From Ignavibacteriota bacterium (GTDB lineage: Bacteria > Bacteroidota > Ignavibacteria > UBA10030 > UBA6906), in the NCBI GenBank assembly GCA_016218065.1, contig JACRFA010000139.1, forward strand, positions 1-36,794: DNA of 36,794 bases, written 5' to 3'. The notes beneath the pieces are model-generated. The model saw only the letters and a list, made by a program, of their open reading frames with translations. It was not told the origin of the DNA and made no database searches. Every line of letters starts with the position of its first letter. Position 1 is the first letter of the stretch. Positions 33,201 through 36,794 of this stretch are shown piece by piece. The position numbers were made by a program, and so were the translations under genes.

Positions 33201-34117
33201 ATATTGCGATCAACAGTTACTGGTACGAGAATCCGCTTCCCGCGGAAGATCCACGCTTCACGTCGTGGACCGAACGCTTGATCGATGCCAACTGGCCAAC
33301 GTCGGTCGGCGTGCATCTTCGCGATCTCAACGATGACGGCCGTATGGATGTGGTGCTCGCGCCATCAGCGGCCAACTCAGGCAGACTCGCGTGGTACGAA
33401 ACCCCGAACCCGCTCACCGGTCCGTGGACGCAGCATGTGATTGACACGTTCGTCAAATGCGTTCACACGTTCAAGACTGCCGATATGGACCTCGACGGAG
33501 ACATCGACATTGTAACCGGGGAAGGTCACTACTGCGGCGCCCCACATTACATCACAGTCTATCTCAACCAGGACAGCGCATCGTCGTGGTACACACAGCG
33601 CGTCGCGACCACTGGCATTCACAATTTGCGCATCGCCGATATCGGTTCCGATGGCGACATTGATATCGTCGGATCGAATGCGCACAATCAGAATGGCAAT
33701 ACTCACGGCTCGCCGTTGGAGATGTGGGAGAATTTGTTACGCAGTCCGAACCAACCCGCGAGGCCTGCGGACGCGGTTGTGCAACACTTCCCCCAGGAGT
33801 TTTCGCTCGAGCAGAATTATCCCAATCCGTTCAATCCAATAACAACAATTCGATTCACGCTTCCGACCAATGTTGGAACAGAGCCCGCCGGAACAGCCTT
33901 GGCGGGCATGCATGCCCTGTCCCTACGAGTGTATGACGTGCTAGGCAGAGAAGTCGCGACGCTCGTGAACGAAGAGAAACCTGCCCGTCCGGCAGGCGGG
34001 CCGCCGGGAACATACAACGTGACATTTGACGCGTCGCATCTCCCAAGCGGCATGTACATCTATCGTCTTCGTGCAGGGCCATTCACAGATGCAAGGAAAC
34101 TCGTTGTCGTGAAGTAG
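30293..34117 (+). CDS. Giant secreted protein: three CBM6-Ig units, VCBS repeats, T9SS sorting domain
   Basis: A 1274-aa protein starting at ATG 30293 with AAAGGA upstream. Signal peptide about 1-26. CBM6-like modules span about residues 33-188, 285-440 and 541-694, each with IPGTIQAEDFDNGGEG and GYHIGWIKAGEW-type motifs. Each is followed by an Ig-like module (194-277, 449-533, 702-785) with YQWQKN and TFRCIVSNSIGTVTSNSATL-type strands. VCBS/FG-GAP repeats cover about 791-1145, with DISGDGFPDIAQA and DIDSDGDLDIVITRG. The T9SS sorting domain begins at residue 1170 (LEQNYPNPFNPI). No catalytic domain is seen, so it is a glycan-binding, adhesin-type surface protein rather than an enzyme. Its sorting domain carries two palindromic insertions. 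Confidence 0.9.
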   Translation: MRGQSYLFRNALLVMFALTFRTVASSQSQSPYFGAPFSIPGTIQAEDFDNGGEGVAYHDVDASNNGGRYRQTGVDLRTVADAGGGYHIGWIKAGEWVEYMIDVDSAGMYDINLRIASASNGGTLHVEFNGVNVTGTIAIPHTGSWDTYRTITKAGVSLTAGEQVMRLAFDANGSAGTPCDVNYISISPVASGSAPTITAHPASQTVAVGQTATFAVSASGSEPLQYQWQKNNLNIGGATSSSYTTPSVNTNDNGSTFRCIVSNSIGTVTSNSATLSVSSSSDPQSPFLGTPFSIPGTMQAEDFDNGGEGFAYHDVDASNNGGQYRQTGVDLRVVSDVGSGYHVGWIKAGEWLEYTVNVGAAGTYTIALRVASATTGGTLHVEFNGANVTGAMTIPSTGSWNTYQTLTKTGVSLNGGQQVMRIAFDTDGSSGTPGDLNYISVTAEGSPSAPTITSHPSNQSASAGQAATFTVSAAGTTPLFYQWQKNNLDVGGATNTSYTTPPVSTSDNGSTFRCIVSNSAGTVTSNSATLNVTSSSEQTPFLGAPFAIPGTIQAEDFDNGGEGVAYHDVDASNNGGQYRQTGVDLRPVSDAGGGYHIGWIKASEWVEYTVNVASAGTYALGLRVASASNGGALHVEFGGVNVTGGVTIPNTGSWNTYQSITRTVSLNAGQQVMRLAFDNDGSAGTPCDVNYIAITSGASGSAPTISQHPSNQTVGLNQTATFTVSASGSEPLAYQWQKNTLTISGAMNSSYTTPPVSVADSGSTFRCVVSNSVGTVTSNSAMLAVTTAGGPTPVPFQYVLIDNQNPPHPHQTAVGDISGDGFPDIAQASGDGFRTGLFWWKYPQWTKTLIDTGSYSTDMQMGDIDSDGDLDIVITRGIDYGISVWWYQNPLPTGDPTVAPWTRRFVGNAATHDLELGDINQDGKLDIVVRNTTLTIFFQEPDTTWRSTIISQRPWEGTALGDIDCDGDLDIAINSYWYENPLPAEDPRFTSWTERLIDANWPTSVGVHLRDLNDDGRMDVVLAPSAANSGRLAWYETPNPLTGPWTQHVIDTFVKCVHTFKTADMDLDGDIDIVTGEGHYCGAPHYITVYLNQDSASSWYTQRVATTGIHNLRIADIGSDGDIDIVGSNAHNQNGNTHGSPLEMWENLLRSPNQPARPADAVVQHFPQEFSLEQNYPNPFNPITTIRFTLPTNVGTEPAGTALAGMHALSLRVYDVLGREVATLVNEEKPARPAGGPPGTYNVTFDASHLPSGMYIYRLRAGPFTDARKLVVVK
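33867..34008. repeat. Two intragenic palindromic insertions in the second T9SS sorting domain
   Basis: At 33867-33923 lie GCCCGCC/GGCGGGC arms (33883-33889, 33901-33907) and a perfect 14-base palindrome GGGCATGCATGCCC (33904-33917). They encode NVGTEPAGTALAGMHAL between two strands. At 33980-34008 lies CCTGCC-CGTCC-GGCAGG and a GC-rich tail encoding ARPAGGPP just after NEEKP. Both fall in loops of the domain and keep the reading frame. Confidence 0.6.
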
Positions 34118-34165
34118 TATCAACCGATATCTTAATAAATATTTCTTGAAGGGAGGAAAGACGAG

Positions 34166-36794
34166 ATGGAACAGAATCGACTACGCAACATTCTTATGAC
34201 GCTCGTTCTCGCGCTGAGCATGACACGAGCTGCCTTGGGACAGTCGCTCATAACAAACTCCGGTTTTGAGAGCGGCACATCATCCTGGAATTTCTACAGC
34301 AACAGTAGCGCGGCGTTCGCCGCGGATGCAGCAGGGAATAGCAGTCCGCGCTCCGGGCATGTTACAATCAATTCCCAGGGATCAAACGTTCAACTCTTTC
34401 AAACGGAATTTCTCCTTGAAGAGGACGCACAGTACACACTCACGTTTGCGGCCTATTCCAACACGGGACGCGACTTCTCCGTGTCCGTTCAAAAACATAC
34501 ATCGCCGTACTCGATGTATGGACTGGCCGATCAGACGTTTAATCTCGGAACGTCGTGGCAAACATTCTCTGTTCAATTCACCGCGTCAGGATTCTCCGGG
34601 ACGACGAGCGACACGCGGCTGCGCATTTGGTTCGCGCCGTTCGATGTTGCCGGAGATCAGTACTTCATAGATGATGTTGTGCTGACAAAAGCCGGTTCGA
34701 ACGGCTCCGCTCCGGCGATCGCTTCCCAACCGGCAAATCAGAGCGTTGCTCCGGGTCAGAGCGCCACATTCAGCGTCGCGGCAAATGGCGCGGCGCCGCT
34801 TTCGTACCAATGGCAGAAGAACGGCTCCAACATCAATGGCGCGACAAGCTCATCATACACAACGCCGCCTGCAACAGCGTCGGACAATGGCTTGGCCTTC
34901 CGTTGCATAGTGGGTAACTCCGCCGGCGCGGCGACGAGCAACAATGCAATCCTCACGGTGACGGCAACTTCAGACCCACAGACTCCGTTCCGCGGCGTTC
35001 CCTTTGCGATTCCCGGATTGATTGAGGCGGAAGATTTTGACAACGGCGGTGAAGGGATCGCGTATCACGATCTTGAAGCAACAAATCAGGGCGGCGCGTA
35101 CCGAACATCCGGAGTCGATATCCTGGGAACAGGTGACGTGAATGGCGGCTACAAGATTGGCTACGTCCAAGCGGGCGAGTGGCTTGAGTACACCGTGAAT
35201 GTTGCCCAAGCGGGAACCTACACCATCACTGCCCGCGTCGCGGCGCCCGGCAGCGGCGGCACATTCCACATCGAAATGAACGGCGCTGATGTTACAGGAC
35301 CGCGCGTCGTTCCCAACACCGGCTCGTGGGATTCATTTCAAGATGTTGTGATGTCGGGGATTGCTCTCAATGCCGGTCAGCAAATCCTCCGCCTCTCGCT
35401 GAATGCCAACGGCACGACAGGCTGGATCGGAGATCTCAACTTCATCAATATCACTTCCGGAGGCGGATCAAGCAACACTCCCCCGACCATCACGACGCAG
35501 CCGTCTGACCAGAGCGTTGCTCCGGGAGAGACTGCGACATTCAGCGTCGCGGCATCGGGAAGCTCGCCGCTTTCTTATCAGTGGCAGAGAAACGGCGGCA
35601 ACATTTCCGGCGCAACGAGTTCATCGTACACAACGCCGGCGGTAAGCGCGGGGGACAATGCCTCGACGTTCCGCGTGATCGTCTCGAATCCCTTCGGCGC
35701 CGTTACCAGCAATACGGCGGTGCTGACAGTCTCGGGTGGAGGAGGCGCTTCCGTTCTGGCAAATTCTGGATTCGAGTCGGGAACATCGCCCTGGTCGTTC
35801 TACGCGAACAGCTCTGCGACGTTCGACAACAATCTCGCAGGGCCGGGCAGTTCGCGCGCAGCGCGCATTGTTATCACAACTGCCGGTTCGAACATTCAGC
35901 TGTTTCAAACCGATTTTCCGTTGGAAGCGAACACGCAGTACACGCTCACGTTTCAGGCGTACTGCAACACCGGCCACGATTTTTCAGTCTCGCTGCATCA
36001 ACACACATCTCCTTACGGCTCGATGGGATTGATGAACCAGGTCTTCGACCTCGGCACATCATGGGGAACGCATTCGGTGCAGTTCACGACGTCAGGTTTT
36101 ACGGGAACGACGACTGATGCGCGATTCCGCTTCTGGTTTTCGTCGCATAGCACAAGCGGCGATCAGTACTTCATCGATGATGTTGTTCTGACTGCTGGAA
36201 GCAGCGGCGGCGGCACTTCGGCGCCGATCATTACGTCGCAACCGTCGAATCAAACAATAACAGTCGGTCGCTCAGCAACATTCAACGTCGCAGCGACCGG
36301 CACCGCGCCGCTCAGCTATCAATGGCAGAGGAACGGCGCGAACATCGGAGGAGCCAACTCGGCATCCTACACAACTCCACCAGCGAGCACGTCGGATAAC
36401 GGATCGTCTTTCCGTTGCGTGGTCAGCAACTCAGCGGGTACCACGACGAGCAACACTGCAACGCTGATCGTTGGCGGCTCTTCGTCATCAGGTATGTCGT
36501 TTCAACAGCGCACCATCGACTCGAACAATCCGCGCAACCCGCACTGCAAAGCTGTGGGAGATATTGACGGCGATGGATTTGTTGACGTGCTCGCCGCGAG
36601 TTCGTCGGACTTCACGGAAGGCATTTTCTGGTACAAGTATCCATCATGGACGAAGTACAACATTTCTGGTGGATCATTCTCAACGGATATGCAGACGGGT
36701 GATGTGGATGGCGATGGCGATCTGGATGTTATCATTCCCAAAGGAAGCAGCCTTGGCAATGCCGTCTATTGGTATGAGAATCCTCGCCCGTCCG
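34166..36794 (+). CDS. Paralogous secreted CBM/Ig/VCBS protein (3' end outside window)
   Basis: The frame opens at ATG 34166 after GGGAGGAAAG and stays open for 876 codons to the window edge. Signal peptide about 1-26 (ends AALG-QS). Order: a CBM4/9-like module about 31-176 (SGFESGTSSWNFY, GDQYFIDDVVLT), Ig 182-267, a CBM6 about 272-430, and Ig 439-524. A second CBM4/9-like module (531-677), Ig (686-770), and a VCBS region from 776 follow. The VCBS start (CKAVGDIDGDGFVDVLAASSSDF, GIFWYKYPSWTK) closely parallels the upstream gene, so a T9SS domain is expected beyond the edge. It lies 48 bases after that gene, probably in one transcript. Confidence 0.9.
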   Translation, partial: MEQNRLRNILMTLVLALSMTRAALGQSLITNSGFESGTSSWNFYSNSSAAFAADAAGNSSPRSGHVTINSQGSNVQLFQTEFLLEEDAQYTLTFAAYSNTGRDFSVSVQKHTSPYSMYGLADQTFNLGTSWQTFSVQFTASGFSGTTSDTRLRIWFAPFDVAGDQYFIDDVVLTKAGSNGSAPAIASQPANQSVAPGQSATFSVAANGAAPLSYQWQKNGSNINGATSSSYTTPPATASDNGLAFRCIVGNSAGAATSNNAILTVTATSDPQTPFRGVPFAIPGLIEAEDFDNGGEGIAYHDLEATNQGGAYRTSGVDILGTGDVNGGYKIGYVQAGEWLEYTVNVAQAGTYTITARVAAPGSGGTFHIEMNGADVTGPRVVPNTGSWDSFQDVVMSGIALNAGQQILRLSLNANGTTGWIGDLNFINITSGGGSSNTPPTITTQPSDQSVAPGETATFSVAASGSSPLSYQWQRNGGNISGATSSSYTTPAVSAGDNASTFRVIVSNPFGAVTSNTAVLTVSGGGGASVLANSGFESGTSPWSFYANSSATFDNNLAGPGSSRAARIVITTAGSNIQLFQTDFPLEANTQYTLTFQAYCNTGHDFSVSLHQHTSPYGSMGLMNQVFDLGTSWGTHSVQFTTSGFTGTTTDARFRFWFSSHSTSGDQYFIDDVVLTAGSSGGGTSAPIITSQPSNQTITVGRSATFNVAATGTAPLSYQWQRNGANIGGANSASYTTPPASTSDNGSSFRCVVSNSAGTTTSNTATLIVGGSSSSGMSFQQRTIDSNNPRNPHCKAVGDIDGDGFVDVLAASSSDFTEGIFWYKYPSWTKYNISGGSFSTDMQTGDVDGDGDLDVIIPKGSSLGNAVYWYENPRPS

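Noticed and set aside
32537-33316. A 259-aa minus-strand frame
   Set aside because: Antisense to the VCBS region; repeated DxDxD codons create long open frames on the other strand.

Overview
The window looks like a chromosomal segment of a moderately GC-rich member of the Bacteroidota/Chlorobiota/Ignavibacteria group. Two facts point there. Two large secreted proteins end in a type IX secretion (T9SS) sorting domain that starts with the LEQNYPNPFNP signature, and a GldA/GldF/GldG-type ABC operon is present. No rRNA, tRNA or CRISPR array was recognised. Short palindromic repeat elements are scattered between genes, and several lie inside genes.

Layout. (1) 1-140: tail of an IS630-type transposase. 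(2) 258-5076: a stress-type cluster of small proteins (YtxH, three different ferritin-like helical-bundle families DUF892, DUF2383 and DUF4142, an SRPBCC protein, small membrane proteins) plus a DUF1624 acyltransferase-like membrane protein. (3) 5106-7832, minus strand: glucokinase followed by moaD, moaE and moaA of molybdopterin synthesis. (4) 7833-8599: a 767-base gene-free stretch full of palindromes, ending in a clear promoter. (5) 8600-11515: an operon of an unknown 237-aa protein, a cytoplasmic-looking subtilase with a CxxC/CxxC N-terminus, and a DUF4230 membrane protein. (6) 11963-15707: a ten-repeat VCBS/T9SS protein on the minus strand, then an unusual methyltransferase whose N-terminus resembles DUF1016/YhcG, and a pterin carbinolamine dehydratase. 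(7) 15792-20786, minus strand: a lipoprotein, then a Gld-like ABC export operon (ATPase, permease, GldG-like, DUF4340) closed by a terminator. (8) 21135-25697, minus strand: Rrf2 regulator with methyltransferase, secreted galactose mutarotase, a small beta-barrel protein, and a pirin. (9) 25835-29899, minus strand: adaptor, MacB-like permease and TolC-like channel, with no ATPase beside them. (10) 30293-36794: two tandem, paralogous giant secreted proteins built of carbohydrate-binding and Ig-like modules; the second runs off the window.

The strongest unusual signal is a 141-bp MITE-like element flanked by TA dinucleotides at 9333-9473. It sits between the apparent native start codon of the subtilase and its body. 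Removing the element and one TA restores a short, in-frame N-terminus that begins seven bases after the upstream gene. The present start codon lies inside the element. The same genome region also shows palindromic repeats inserted in frame in the loops of both complete T9SS sorting domains, and a lipoprotein whose last codons are supplied by another repeat. Together these suggest that mobile palindromes are being absorbed into protein-coding sequence.
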